Below, in pieces: positions 47,485 through 59,459 of a stretch of DNA of 64,000 bases. The position numbers were made by a program, and so were the translations under genes. Location: assembly GCA_024336345.1 (NCBI GenBank), contig JANFOG010000009.1, forward strand, positions 1,054,001-1,118,000, in the 5' to 3' direction. The notes below the pieces were generated by a model, which worked only from the letters and a program-made list of their open reading frames with translations, was not told where the DNA came from and did not search any database. This DNA is from Mariannaea sp. PMI_226. Its lineage: Eukaryota; Ascomycota; Sordariomycetes; Hypocreales; Nectriaceae. Each line of letters begins with the position of its first letter. The stretch's first letter is position 1.

Positions 47485-48474
47485 TAGCCTTCTCCAGCTA
47501 GCTCTTTAAGAATCTCTTTATTCCAATGGGAAAATTGGTTAATATATCGCTTTGGCACAAGCAAAGCATTTTCAATAAGAGAAAGGTCCGGACTTCCGGG
47601 GCGATTAAAGAAGCCATTTAGGCTGTATGTTTTCTTCTAGGTCCGTATGGGATTAATTCGACCCAGACCGTGACCGCTATCAAGATCTTCCTCCAAAATA
47701 AAGCCTATCCCTTCCTCAAGCTACTTCTTCACAAAGGGCTCCAAGATCTTTTTAAGACATGCCTTTTGGATCATTTTGCCATCAGAATTCGTAGGGGTTT
47801 TATACCAAACCAACGGGCTCTTGAAATCATAGCCTATAGCTGCCCAACAATATAGCTTTTGCTCTTCCTCTTTGCTGGTGTCGGCTCTTTGTTGCAGGTT
47901 TGAGGGCTCGTTATGTATGCCTAGCTTCCTAGCTGCCATAGCCCGACCTTCATCAGCATAGCCAAATTAGCACTCATCAGAAAAGTAGATATTACGCCAA
48001 TCGGAAGACCCTGGCCGTCGCTTAAAAGCTTCATTTATATAGGCTAGCCGGCGGGCAGCCTCCTTTAGAGTCTTATATTCAACTTGCTTAGCAAGACGCT
48101 CGCTTATCACGGTCTCTCGATTGTGCAGCATAGTGGGTCAACTTAGCTGATCCCTCAGTCTCAATGCCGGCTTCTAAAAGTGCGCCTTACTAAGGGAGTC
48201 TCTTCCCTTCAAAGCCCTCTTTCGCAAAGAAATCCTCTAAGATATTGATGTCGGTCTCAGAAAGCTTTCTCTTTCAGCCGCGGGTTTCAGGAATGCCTGG
48301 CTGGTTATGACGTGTTCGATGAGATATCTCACTAAGAATCCGATATCCTGACCTTCTTGGTATGTGAAAAGTCTCAAAAAGGTCGGTCTTTTGAAAAGGA
48401 ATGTCTTTCTTCATGAGGAACTCACAGGCTCCTCTTAGCTTTGCCTTCTTAGCTGTTTTATGGTGCGGTGGCAC
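47485..48474 (-). pseudogene. decayed Tc1/mariner-like transposase
   Basis: A dead DDE transposase. Reading the minus strand in pieces gives an N-terminal basic and helix-turn-helix part (FHIPRRSGYRILSEIS, then KRKLSETDINILEDFF). Next come the first catalytic Asp (WRNIYFSDEC), a core segment LYCWAAIGYDFKSPLVWY and GKMIQKACLKKILEPFVKK, the second Asp (ILEEDLDSGHG) and the third acidic site (RPGSPDLSLIENA). At least half a dozen in-frame stops and frameshifts break it, and the frame opens with GTG rather than ATG. The AT-rich composition and many TAG/TAA codons would fit repeat-induced point mutation or simple decay. Terminal inverted repeats and TA target sites could not be placed. It cannot encode an active enzyme. 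Confidence 0.85.
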
Positions 48475-49583
48475 TACAAGGCGCTAGCTAAAGCTAGGAG
48501 GTTGTGTTGCTGTGAGAGGAAAAGCCAATCTTGGTGTGCCATTTTTTCGGACCCGCTTGAGAGAGAAATCAACGTGTACAACTGGGACCTTAGGACCCTT
48601 TACCCAATCCTCGACGCGCGAGAAGGAGAAGCGTTCTATTCCTTGAGAGAGCGATCTGCTACGTTATGAGCACGCAGAAGTTGTTGTTGCATAGTTCCGA
48701 CTAGGCAGACGTCGAAGGTGGTGACGACTCGTACAGCACAGTTATCATAGAGCCATCTATATCACCGAATGTGAATACAGACCCAAAGCCCCAGTTCCAC
48801 ACGCTCAGTTGACGAACCAAACTTCTTCGACCTAGAATGAACCCCCTTGAAGAACTAATTTGCTCGTTGATACAGGGAAAACCAGTGGGTAGTTTTAGCG
48901 GTCAACACCTCATGTTAATCACAAGGGCAATATCAGCTTTTATTGTTTCCATCTGTTTTGCCCCGCGCTCAGAATCACTAATACTGACTCATCATGACAA
49001 TGATATAAAAATGGAAAAACCACAAACTGCGTTCAGGCAGACAGGGGAGTGAGAGCAAACCCCTCATCTGGGAGCAGTGGAGAAATTAGTTATCGTAAGC
49101 AATGGGACGAAGAGGTGTAGCAATCATCGAAACAGTGACTTCGACGACTCCGGAGTTGGATCTGAGATGAATAACCAGAAAATCTCCGACGCTTCGTCCT
49201 TTTCTGGTTCTGTTCCTCCGAACGACTCGACTATGCGTCGAAATCAGGAAGGTAAAAATCTCAACAGCCACCTCCAGGACTGTTCCTGAGCTACCCATTG
49301 TTGCCCCATTTACTCTATGCCAAAGCGCAGTGGGGATAGCCCTCAATCAAAGCCCAGATCCATCAATCAGACTACGCTGTCAAAATTGTGGCGTTATTAG
49401 CGCCACTTTCGGTGGAATTCCCAGGAAGAGTGGAGAGCTCTAGGTTGTTGTCATGGGGGCCTGGCGAATCATCTTGGACGGTGGCGTTGTGCCGGCTCAA
49501 TGTCTGTCCTAGATGCTTCGGGTCGATTACACGGATGCGTCATTCTTCTTCCCAGCGCAACATCAAGCAACCTGTGAATCGAG
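48475..49583. other. intergenic region
   Basis: About 1.1 kb between the transposon relic and the SRPBCC gene promoter. Its left edge probably still belongs to the element. No supported gene. Confidence 0.45.
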
Positions 49584-49590
49584 TATAAAA
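49584..49590 (+). promoter_or_regulatory. TATA box of the SRPBCC gene
   Basis: TATAAAA lies about 145 bp before the ATG at 49732, followed by a strongly C/T-rich leader. Confidence 0.6.
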
Positions 49591-49731
49591 GCCATTAGGT
49601 CCCTGGATTATCAAGGAGCAAATATCACCATCACTCAAAACATAATTTACTACCATCCTCTTCTCTTCCGTTTCCCACTCCCCATCATTTACTCTCTGTT
49701 TCTCTCCAACAGTATCCTTCAAACTATCACT

Positions 49732-50320
49732 ATGGGTCAATCACAGAGCATCACTGCCGAAATCGAGATCCAAGCCTCGCCAGAGAGGGTACGATCTGTA
49801 GTGAGTATCCAAGATATGGAGGGACGGTCCTCCGCCAAGCAATGGAATATTCGCTAATAAGCACCGCTTAGTTTATGGACTTTGCCCGATACAGCGAATG
49901 GAGCCAATGGTCTTTTGAGCTGGCCGATTCAGGCAAAACCCCATCCGAGCTCAAAGCGGGCGACCAGCTCAAGGTCAGTCTCAAGGGCATGAAATTTTCA
50001 CCCTCTGTTGTGGTAAGACGCCTTTGTCAATCGTGTTCGCACTTAGTCTGCTTGCTAAATATAACAATTAGAAAAACTCGCCTGAAAGCTTCCAATGGCT
50101 CGGAAGCTTGCCTCTAGTCTTTGTCGGGCAACATCAATTCAACTTCACCCCAAGTCAGAAGCATCCAGGAGGCACGACTTTCACACAAAGGGAGGACTTC
50201 TCTGGTGCTCTTGCTTTCCTCATGAAGCCAGGGTCGAGCGGGAGTGAATCGACTCTGGCAAACTGGAACGGATTCAACGCGGAACTGAAGAAGGAGGCCG
50301 AGAAATCGTCTTCTTCCTAA
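49732..50320 (+). CDS. small SRPBCC/START-like protein
   Basis: A 152-residue protein of the SRPBCC (Bet v 1/polyketide cyclase-like) fold, which forms a deep hydrophobic pocket for lipids or small organic molecules. Exons are 49732-49800, 49872-50012 and 50072-50320, with 71- and 59-nt GT-AG introns, all phase 0. Landmarks are the N-terminal strand SITAEIEIQASPERVRSVV, then FMDFARYSEWSQW, a typical helix after the first strand, and later HPGGTTFTQREDFSGALAF. The last ten residues are Lys/Glu/Ser-rich. No signal peptide is seen. The family includes cyclases and carriers, but most fungal single-domain members have no known ligand. It has no related neighbours. Confidence 0.82.
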
Positions 50321-53087
50321 TTTTCTTTTTTGGAGACTTACTTGGATCTTTTTTTCTTTTCTTTTGCATTTTAACTTCCTGCCTCATTCTTTGGAAAATA
50401 CCAGGTTCTCTTTTGTTTCGCGAGATTCCCTGTGTATGCTATGAAGTAGCCACACAATATTTTCTTTGTTATATCGGCGTGTTTCATTAATAGAGATGAA
50501 TTATTTGAAAACTCTCTCCAATTTGGGCTGTTGCAATCAATCTCCACTGAACACGGTTCACTCTTTTTTTTTTTTTTTTCAACTTCGGTATACTGACCGA
50601 GCGCTGCGGAATGTCAGTTTTCTTTTGACTGAGATAATGCGACGCCGTATACTAGAAGAATTCTGCTCATCTCTGCTCGGACATATCATCCTGACAGACT
50701 TCGATGAATAAGTCTCAGAAAACAAAATGCAATCTTCCGTACTAGGGACTGCTTTCTCGTCCAAAGACTTTCTTAGGCAGCTTAAAGAGCTTCTAGAACT
50801 TGAGCTATAGGATTGAAACGGTATTCGACCTCTACCAAATGACTTTAACAGCTGTAGTTGTGGGTTGCCAATTCTTCAAGCTTGCACTTGTCCCGGAACA
50901 CTAATTTTCAATGCTTGAGTACCTCACTCATAACACTCTCTTCGATTCCATTGGCTAGGATACTGATATGTAAGTGTTGTCCACTCGCCGGAAGTTATTT
51001 ACCGGCGGCCAAATTTCCTGCGTTAGCCGAAATAACAATCGCATCCGCTTTCATAGTCAATAACATCTCCGTGGGAACGCTATATATACAGAAATACTTA
51101 TTTCATGCCTAAGATTAGTTCTTAGGCAGTTTGATGCACACTATCTAACCAATGTTATTGAGAGGCTCAGTGTCATTCTGATAGGTTCAGTTATCAGACG
51201 GCTACCACTACGCCAGGTGTCGTTTGGAAGATTTCGCTTTAAAGCTTTCTATATAAGACTAAGGAACTATGCCAATTGATCTTCGTACATGCCTTGCTAG
51301 TTACGAAGCTGGAGCTGTTGATACTGTTGTAGAGGCCGGTGCATATAAAACCCCTCGAGACTTCAGCAAAGTCAAGCTGGGACTGGCATGCAAAAGCAAA
51401 CAATACATTAGCCTTTCTACATTTTGCTGATAAATCAACTAGAGCCCAATAATAATCATTGCTAGTTGTTACTGATGATGGTTGCTCGTCTCAACCTTTC
51501 CACTTTGACCCTCAAAGAGGGAATCAATTTGCCACGATCATGTATCTGGCCAGTGTTCGCGTACCTTGATTGGAATACGTCCCTTATTGTTCACTTTCAT
51601 GTAGACCCTTCTGGCATTTCTTGACTGCAAAGATATCCTTTGAGTATAAATACTCAATGGATGAGTACCGATGCCTCATCTCAGCTTTCTTCATAGGATC
51701 ATTCGTATCGCTCTTCTCAGCGCTCATGCTTGCCTTCATCAACTGCAACATATTGTCTGTTGCTGGCCTGTTCAGTCGCCCGAATGGGGATTTCTAGTTC
51801 GATGCAACACAGCAAGGCGACCGGAATTCACCACCGCTGATATTCGATCACGCGGTATCCATCCGCCCTCATCAACTGGACTCGATGCCATACCTGTACC
51901 CAAGTGGTGCCAGACCAAAGATGATAAACTCTGGCGCGCGGCAAATGAGGAAGGTGAGATTGAGGATCGGTTCGTAAAGAATTGTCGCGTGAAGTGCAGA
52001 ATGACTGTTATTGCTTACTTAGGGTTATAGAACCCGTGATTATGGCTTACTTTGGGCATTGATAAAAAGTCCCCTTAGCACAGGCCACCTTCAGAGAGCC
52101 AGATGCACATGTTTCCTTCTCTTCAGGCAAGTAATATGAGGCGTCTGCAGGCTGACAATATCGTGCGTCCGGTGCATTTGCTTGGAAGAGGGAGCAGCCA
52201 AAATTATCTCATCTCAATTTGCCACTTGTTCTTCGCCTTATTACTGGCTTTCAGCTTACGGAACTAATTCCGCTCGGCTCATGAGAAACGCACCCGCCAT
52301 ACTCGAAGTTTAGCCATCGCTTCGATATTCGTGCAGGATGCGGAACTCAGAAAGGCAGCATATGTATGACAGCGCCCCTGAGCTACGACGTCACTGAGAG
52401 GGCATGAATCTTACACCAGGGATATAGATACATTGTAGCCGAACTTCCGGCGACAGCATGACAAGTATATCAGCCACTCAGCGCAATCACCCAATGTTCC
52501 CATAACCATCGGAGTACTCCTGGAACGAGCTTCTTGATAGGATGTTAAGTCTCCGAAACTCTTCGTGTCTCTACCAGAGACACTGGCCAGTGGAAAATTG
52601 ATGTTTGTAGTTGCGGTCGTGAATGAGGCACTTTATTTGCATACGATTATGACAATGGAAACGATGTTGCCCCGAGGCGTCTTTCTGCTCAATATCATTG
52701 GTGTATAATCGATAAGCCAGTTGTGTTCAGTAATCGGCTCCGCCGCGGACTTTTCTAAGAGGCCTCAAGGGCAACACTGTGAGATCAATGGATGAGAGGA
52801 AATAGAAGTCTGCGGAGTTGGTCAGCATAACCGCATCCAACCAACCATCGTTACAGTTTGAGTGGTAACCTCGGAGCGATGTGAAAAGAGGCAGGGACTG
52901 AGAGGTGAAAGTCCGCATTCTCATCCCAGGCCCAAAGTTCCTGACAACACTACACCAGATACCAATATGATTCGATCGTGGGCGCAACGCAGTTTCAGCC
53001 CTCGTAACTGCAGGTATGATTCCACTCCTTGTTCACACGATTCCACGAAATATTGCCGATATCCAGTTTCATCTTCCAGCTAATTAT
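50321..53087. other. long gene-free region
   Basis: About 2.8 kb. It begins with the T-rich 3' flank of the SRPBCC gene, has a run of 16 T (50564-50579), and then AT-rich DNA with scattered short frames. A + strand frame at about 51800-52030 looks locally coding-like but lacks a start and a family. No gene is called. Confidence 0.45.
50564..50579. repeat. poly(T) run
   Basis: Sixteen consecutive T residues downstream of the SRPBCC gene. Confidence 0.95.
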
Positions 53088-53095
53088 TATATAAA
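53088..53095 (+). promoter_or_regulatory. TATA box of a secreted-protein gene
   Basis: TATATAAA is located about 100 bp before the ATG at 53188, with a C/T- and A-rich leader. Confidence 0.6.
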
Positions 53096-53187
53096 CTGCC
53101 AGAAATCTTTCGTCTTCTCTATCTCAGGCACACCAAGCAATTTTCTACTTCTCAAACCAGCAACTCCTTCATATATCAACAGACAAA

Positions 53188-53673
53188 ATGCAACTTATTA
53201 CCTTCTCAGCCCTGATGATTCTTGTTTCTTCAGCTCTCGCAGCTGATTGTTTTGGAAACAAGGTGTCTGGCCTCTCAAACTGGGCAGAGGCGTACTGGGA
53301 TGCCCGCCAGAAAATGTGTGGAAACGAGGATTGTGCCTACCAGCAGCAGTGCACGACTTATTCGTCCAAGTCGACTGGCTCCGGCACGGTCAGCGTTTCT
53401 CTCACCCGCAAGTACACTGGAAGCAAGAAGGGCTTCCCGGATTGCTGGGTATGAAGAATTACTTGCCCCTAGTATCTAGAAATGCAAACTGACAATGACG
53501 CTTTATTATAATAGGATGCGACCGAGTAAGTGATCAAAAATATGAAATGGCTTTAGCCTCAATCTAACAGTAATAGGGATATTATAAACCAATGTGTCAA
53601 CAACGAGTCAAAGCTGAGCGGTGACTGGACATATAATGGCCAACTCTACCAATTCTCTGGAAGTGGCCCATAA
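53188..53673 (+). CDS. small secreted six-cysteine protein
   Basis: A 122-residue secreted protein from three exons: 53188-53448, an 11-nt microexon 53515-53525, and 53577-53673. Both introns (66 and 51 nt) are GT-AG, and the joined frame reads DCW-DATE-DIINQCVNN. The signal peptide (residues 1-18, MQLITFSALMILVSSALA) ends before ADCFGN. The mature part of about 104 residues has six Cys, enough for three disulfides, and ends GDWTYNGQLYQFSGSGP. The spacing is CFG, MCGNEDCAYQQQC, PDCW, NQC. I do not recognise a named family; small cysteine-containing secreted proteins of this size include effector-like and cell-wall-associated proteins. Without the microexon the frame would stop right after CWV. 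Confidence 0.8.
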
Positions 53674-54196
53674 ACATATAGCCCCCAGCACACATGGAAG
53701 TTCCGTATGGCATCAAAATTTCAGGAAGGGCTTCAAATTTAGGTGAAACCAGAAACAAGAAACACAGAAAACTTATACGGTCTGCATTTTTAGTAGAAGA
53801 ATCCCTCGGCATTGGTTTTCCCACTGGGTTTTCCCAATGCCATTGCGCTAATGCGGAGGGGGGGGGGGGTTATGCAATACAACTTGAAATGGTAAATTTT
53901 ACTCTGATGATCATGTTCCGGTTCCATTGTAACATCAGTCTCCCCTGCTGACACAAAAATTGAGAATTGTCTACCATGGCGATTTTGCCAATTTATCAGT
54001 CCGCAACTCCTGGAAGTAAAAGAATATTCAAGTTGGGCACCCTTCTGTCTAGGCAAGTAAATGGGTGGTTTTGGTTCCTAATCACAGTCTATGACAAGGT
54101 TCAACTTATTTTGTGAATAATACGCTACTTGTAAACCCTTTGGTTTTGCAGTCGCTCCGATAAAGCCCCGTGTTACCAAATAGCTCTGAATGCGGC
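53674..54196. other. convergent intergenic region
   Basis: About 520 bp between convergent genes. It has a run of 12 G (53858-53869) and no supported gene. Confidence 0.6.
53858..53869. repeat. poly(G) run
   Basis: Twelve consecutive G residues in a convergent intergenic region. Confidence 0.95.
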
Positions 54197-55203
54197 TCAC
54201 CACCCAGTGGTGAGAGTTCGACGAACTGCAGTCTCAAGGGTTTCCACATCAGAAGGATTCAAACCGATGTTCTTGTTGTCTGTATTATCGTACAGGGTTC
54301 CACCTTCTGCCCAGATACGATTCAGAGTATAAAGAACGGCGAAGGGCTCGCCCTTCTCCCAGGACTTCTGCTCAGCTTCTCTTAGCTTTTGGAGAGAGGA
54401 GTAAGTCACTTCCCACTCTTCAGTGCCCGTCTGCTTCTTGAACTCGGCAAGGACTTGCTTAGGTGTGACCACGAAAGACTGGACCTTGAGCGCCTTGTTA
54501 AAAGATGCCTCGGGATGACGCAGGGCGGCTACCAAGGTGTTTCCAACACTAAATATGATGAGCGTGCTTCCCAATAATTGATCCGTTATGGGCATGTCAC
54601 TTACTCTGGCATGGTTGTGAATCCAATCTTGCCCTCGCCATCCTCTATTAAGATGGCACGTTTGCCTACGTGGTCGAAGCCACCGGCTTCCGGTGCACTC
54701 TGGGTCAATGTGAAGTACATCTCTGGGTATGGACCAGTCACAAGATATGTGTGCTTGAGGTTCTTCGTATTTTCCCTGATGTACTTTCGGACCTTGAGCT
54801 TCAGTTGGTGAGGCTTCTCGTTGGCACTCTGAGGGCCGTATTCGATGTCCGTGCCATATTCGGAAGGGAAGAACCACTTCACACTGGTGGATTCCTCAGC
54901 CAGTCGAATGAGGCCGATTTGCGTCTCAAGAACGTCTCTACCCACAGCAGAGATCACCGTGTCAACACCTTCGTAGGCCTTCTTGACGTCACTCTCATTT
55001 GAAACATCGCCGATGATGATCTTGACTCCTTTGGATTCCAGCTCCTTGATTGCACTGGCTTTCCTCTCAACGGTGCCCTGGGACGTGAAGACGGCGACAC
55101 GTTCAAAGGCTGGTTGAGCATTGGCAATTTTGTCAATGATGTATTTTCCAATATTGCCTGTAGCCCCAAAGACAAGCAGACTCTTTGGCTGAAACGAAGC
55201 CAT
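54197..55203 (-). CDS. NmrA/isoflavone reductase-like NAD(P)-binding protein
   Basis: A 316-residue atypical short-chain dehydrogenase of the NmrA-like/isoflavone-reductase group. Two minus-strand exons, 55203-54605 and 54548-54197, flank a 56-nt intron. The N-terminal Rossmann motif is [18 protein letters not shown] (GxxGxxG, about residues 9-26). [24 protein letters not shown] is the following strand-helix segment, and [14 protein letters not shown] is like the isoflavone-reductase active-site region. Members either reduce small aromatic compounds with NADPH or act as redox-sensing regulators; sequence alone does not decide. There is no targeting signal, so it is presumably cytosolic. A flavin-containing monooxygenase gene lies 4 kb away, but no clear joint pathway is visible. 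Confidence 0.9.
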
Positions 55204-56030
55204 GATGTCTAATATAATCTAGCTGAAGATTCGAAGCAAATAATTATGACGAAGATGGTGTGAATTCTTCGGCCCAGTCGCCGCGATATCAACCCCTCAT
55301 CTCGGCATCCCTTTTAACTCTGATTGCGCCATGGGAGCGGGGATGCCAATCGCGACATCGGGATCTTCGCCTCCACTCTCGGATAGCGCGGCCACCAATA
55401 GCCGTCGAATATTCGTTCATTGGGACGCTCATTAGTAATACTAAGCGAGACAATGAATTATTAATGTTGGGTTATATTATCTTTCATCTCCCAAGGGCAA
55501 TTATTTCCCAGCCTACGAGGGGATTGAAATGCAAGGTTGATGTATCATGTGAAGAACAAGTAATGCTATGTGGTTCCTGAAGTCACGGTAATCAGAATGC
55601 CATCTGCTAAGCACAATCTCCCCAACATCCTCCTGAACGTAGATGTATTGAATATCTTCTGAAATTTGAAAGTATCAAACTGAAGAAACTATTGGGCACA
55701 AAAAAAAAAGCTTTGAAATAAAATGCTACCCTCGATATGAGTGAACTTGATCAGGGAAAACTTAGCACCCAGGACTCGAAAAGGAGGCATGGAGATCAAG
55801 TCATCACACCCCGGTATGTGCATTCGTTACGAGGTACTGTGTAACAGATCACACATGCAAAGGATACCTACAAAGGCTACCCAAAAGTATAGATTATATT
55901 CATTTCCTATTAATTAATATTCTAGTCATTGTAAAACCCCCATTATATTGATCCAAACGTGTATTACCCAATGCGGCGCCCTGATAAAAAGCCAGTAATG
56001 CGGCTGCGAAAATCTTGTTCTTCGTCACAC
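55204..56030. other. intergenic region
   Basis: About 830 bp. The left part is the upstream region of the NmrA-like gene, and the right part is AT-rich 3' flank of the next minus-strand gene. Nothing else is recognised. Confidence 0.55.
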
Positions 56031-56430
56031 TCAGCACTTGAGCTTCCAAGACTTCCATTCATGATGCTTGGAATTAGAGCACTCTCCAGTGTGAACCCGA
56101 GTCTTTTTGTGGGAGCATTCCGCGTCGGAATATACCCAGACTAAGCATTTTGTCAGTGATATGTGCGATGAAGCGACTATCCGCGAACAACTCACGTTTG
56201 CATCCGGCGTTGATGTCAGTTAGATACACCGACTTGACATTTTCGCCGTTGAACCCAGTGCATTTGTCCAGATCCGTGTTAAGGACCGTCCAGACTCCCT
56301 CGTTCTCCGCCGAGCATCCGTGTTCCCCAAACAGCCGGAAGTCGGAGATGTGGGTCTCCCGAGCAACGGGAGAGGCCGAGGCGGTCATGGCCAAGGCGGA
56401 AACACAGGCGAAAATGGTGCTGAACTGCAT
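56031..56430 (-). CDS. small secreted six-cysteine protein
   Basis: A 114-residue secreted protein from two minus-strand exons, 56430-56196 and 56140-56031, separated by a 55-nt GTGAGT...TTAG intron. The signal peptide (about residues 1-19, MQFSTIFACVSALAMTASA) is followed by PVARETHISD, which may be a short pro-region. The mature part has six Cys, in HGC, DKC, AGC, DAEC, TGEC and the C-terminal KLKC, so three disulfides are possible. The second half is basic (Lys, His, Arg). I do not recognise the family. Its size, charge and cysteine number resemble small secreted defence or effector-like proteins, but that is only a resemblance. Without splicing the frame runs on and loses three of the cysteines. 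Confidence 0.8.
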
Positions 56431-57827
56431 TTTGGAAGGAGGAAATTGGTTATGATTGAATAGAAATAGTTGTTTGATTCTGATATTGATGTGTGTTTGA
56501 TAGGAGTGTTGTTGCTGTTGATAAGATTGAATTTGTCCAGGAAAGATGCTCGATATATAAGTTAATCGATCATGCTGGTATCAAGATATTTACCAGACCC
56601 TTTTTTAACATTGCCTCGCAACGGAAGCACCGTCGACTCGCCGTGCATGATTCAATACGACCATTTCTGCATATCGTCTCCATGTCTGACCAAGATTCTA
56701 CTGCACCGCTTTGGATACGAGCAAAGATCAGCCCTTGTTGTCGTTAGCGTCATGCATGATCAGCTGTGCAGATGCAACTTTGCATTGCCGGCACTCTCTC
56801 AGTGGGAGGACGAAAAACGACCACAACGCCATCGCGGGGCTGGGAGGTCATCCGCCACCATGGGAGCCAAAATTATGACGTAGGGTCTGACCTGATACGG
56901 TACGTCATGGACGGCTGGGTGCTGTAAGGAAGAAGGTCTCGGCCGATGCTGGAGAACGGACTGTGCTGAGCAGCCGTGATGTCATGGCGATCGTTGAAAT
57001 GGTAGAGACTATGCCTGGGGAGGTAGTTGATCAGGACAAACTCAAGACGGACTTGACGGGCTTGAGCGAAAGTCAACAGAACAATGTAATTTCGATTTAC
57101 TGGGAGAGAAATGTCCGAGTCCACTAACGAGCCGTCGATAGGGTTACACTCGCGGCTGGTAAGCCATCGGTGTTTCCACCCACCACCTTTGCCACTGACA
57201 TGGGAGTATCAACGTGCGATTGACGCTCATTGGATTACTGTGGCTGGTACATGGCAATTCTTATTCTGGAAATAGACGTCTCTTTTGTGAATGCGTGTAG
57301 CTGAACACGAAGTAACTCACACTGCCTACACAGTACTTGATCTTTGTTGAAAATGATGGGTGGTGTCTATAAATAGAATCTCCCGCATAATGCAGCTAGC
57401 GAGAATAGCACTGTCGAGACTCGCATCAGTCATGCAGTATAGACATCTAGAAAGGTTGGTACTTCCAAATGCTCTACAGCTATGTCAAGCCTACAAACTC
57501 GGCGCACATAACATTTTCTATCGATCTCTCACCGTGTATCGTAAAATCAACATTTTGTTATACGTCAAGTCTAGTACAATTATTAAACTTGCTGCCAAAC
57601 AAGCTTCTTTTGATACAAAGACTTATGTCAACACTGCTCTCGAGACCTTCATTGTCGATACTGCTAGCTAACAGAACCGAAGGCCTTGGAGTATAGATGC
57701 TGTATCGCAGAGGACAAAACTTCAACAAGCCAAAATTACTCATATCGAATATACTGTCCGATGGTGTATTCCACCTTGCCAATCTCCGCCCAAACCAGCG
57801 GTATTACCCCGCTACCAAACTGACGAC
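56431..57827. other. intergenic region
   Basis: About 1.4 kb. A TATA element for the secreted-protein gene lies at 56553-56560. A TATAAATAG-like element at about 57368 has no supported gene after it. Remaining frames are short and unsupported. Confidence 0.45.
56553..56560 (-). promoter_or_regulatory. TATA box of the 56.4 kb secreted-protein gene
   Basis: On the minus strand TTATATAT lies about 125 bp upstream of the ATG at 56430. Confidence 0.55.
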
Positions 57828-59459
57828 CTACAGCTTGGCTTTAGGAGCCCTCTCCTCCTCTTCCGCGGCCTTTCGTTTTCGCTCCCAGTGCTTGATCTTA
57901 ACCAATGGCATGGCGGTCCAAATGTCAAGCCATTTTGGATCAAACTCTGGCAATTTTCGGCCGGTAGTCCCGGGCGCCGGCTCGCCCGCAATGCTCCGTA
58001 AGAACTCAAAGAATTCCGTATAATCGGGTGCAATAGCGTAGTAGTCTTTGCCCCCTTTCCTTTCAGCCACCCGTTTCCGCTCCCACTCGAGCTGCTCGGG
58101 GATTGAAGGTAACTGCTTGGCCCGCCCAGCAAGGAATCGTGCCACCGCAACAGCCTGCCATTCGTATGCTCGGAACGTAAAGCCACCTCCAAGCTGATAT
58201 TACTTGTTAGCATCAACATATTGGTGATTTGTGCATCAGGAGGACGCACCATGCCGACAAATGTCAATGTAGGGTCCTCAATGTCCCAAGTATGCTGAAA
58301 CACGTTTGGGAGGCGTCGATCAGCACATCGGATACGCTCCTGTACAATAGGAAGGAAAGGGAAACTGAATGTATAACCGGTTCCAAAAATAACATGATCT
58401 ATACCGTCGAGATATGACCCATCACTGAGGAGGATTCGTCCTGTCTCGGCGTCGAAACTGGTGATGCCCTTTTTGATAGAAATCTTGGGGTGCTGAAATG
58501 GTGCCCAACCAAATGCTGGGAGTGGCTCTCGGCGAATGGACGCGTAAACTGGCGCCTCTGCAAAATCCAAGACTTCGTGTATGATTTCATGAGACGATAC
58601 TGATCCCCCAAGGACCACTACTTTCTGTCCAAAGAGTTTAGCATTTCAAGCTTGGTGGGCCTCTGGTTTTTCCTCTTCATACCTTTCCTTTGAACTTCTC
58701 ACCAGTTCTGAAATGCTTACTGTGGATAATCGCACCAGGGAATTTTGCATCATACTCCAACAGTCCTGGGATGTTTGGAAGCCATGGAACGTTGTAATGC
58801 CCGCTTGCAATAACGAGCGCATCAAAGGACTCTCGCCACCAGTAATTCCGACTATTAACTGCCTTACGAAGAGTGAGCGTCCATTCGCCATTGATCTTTT
58901 CAGCTTTCTCAACAGTAGTATTGAGCTCAAGCAGTTTTTCATGGCCATTGCGAGTAAAAATAGTTTCGATCCAATCTCGGATTACGGTGTGGTGACGATA
59001 AGGAGCTTTTGGACCGTACTCTGCAACTGCACGATCAGATAGCTTGTCTGGAAATGGTTCTTCGGTGTAGCTCATAATGGAGGGAATGATGTTGCTATGC
59101 AAATGCTCATGGATCGCCGAATCTGAGAATCTATACTGATAACCATTCACCGCTTCTGACACTGGTGTGACTGCAGGTAATTGCTCTGGAATAGGTACCG
59201 CAAGATCTGCATTCCCACTAATCAAGTCACTCAAAGAGGGAATTCCAGCTGGAAGTTGAGGGGTGTGAATCCTACAGCGCTGTGAGCCACTATGCGATGG
59301 CTCAAGGATGGGAAGTAGTTACCATGTTCCACCAATGGCTGACTGTCTTTCAAACACACGAATTATCTCAAACGCTTGTTCTCTGACTAACGCTTCTGTT
59401 GCAATGGCACCAGCAGGTCCAGCGCCGATGACAGCGACACGTCGTGCTGGATTGGACAT
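57828..59459 (-). CDS. flavin-containing monooxygenase
   Basis: A 488-residue class B flavin monooxygenase that would use NADPH, FAD and O2 to oxygenate a nucleophilic N or S atom, or a ketone. Four minus-strand exons, 59459-59323, 59271-58683, 58624-58250 and 58193-57828, join in frame across 51-, 58- and 56-nt GT-AG introns. The FAD motif VAVIGAGPAGAIATEAL lies at about residues 8-24. The NADPH-binding Rossmann motif is KVVVLGGSVSSHEI (about 243-256), and the FMO-type PGAIIHSKHFR segment precedes it. The last exon carries GGGFTFRAYEWQAVAVARFLAG, the C-terminal family segment, and ends with a Lys/Glu-rich tail. The third residue of the second Rossmann glycine motif is Gly-Ser-rich (GGSVSS) rather than strict GxGxxG, which is common in this family. 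The substrate is unknown. Confidence 0.92.

Noticed and set aside
51570..52030. 75- and 119-codon plus-strand frames
   Set aside because: The later half looks coding-like, but no start, splice partner or family could be supported.
45416..59459. A single oxidative secondary-metabolite cluster spanning the FAD monooxygenase, NmrA-like reductase and flavin-containing monooxygenase
   Set aside because: The genes are separated by several kilobases, a transposon relic and unrelated genes, and there is no backbone synthase or transporter.
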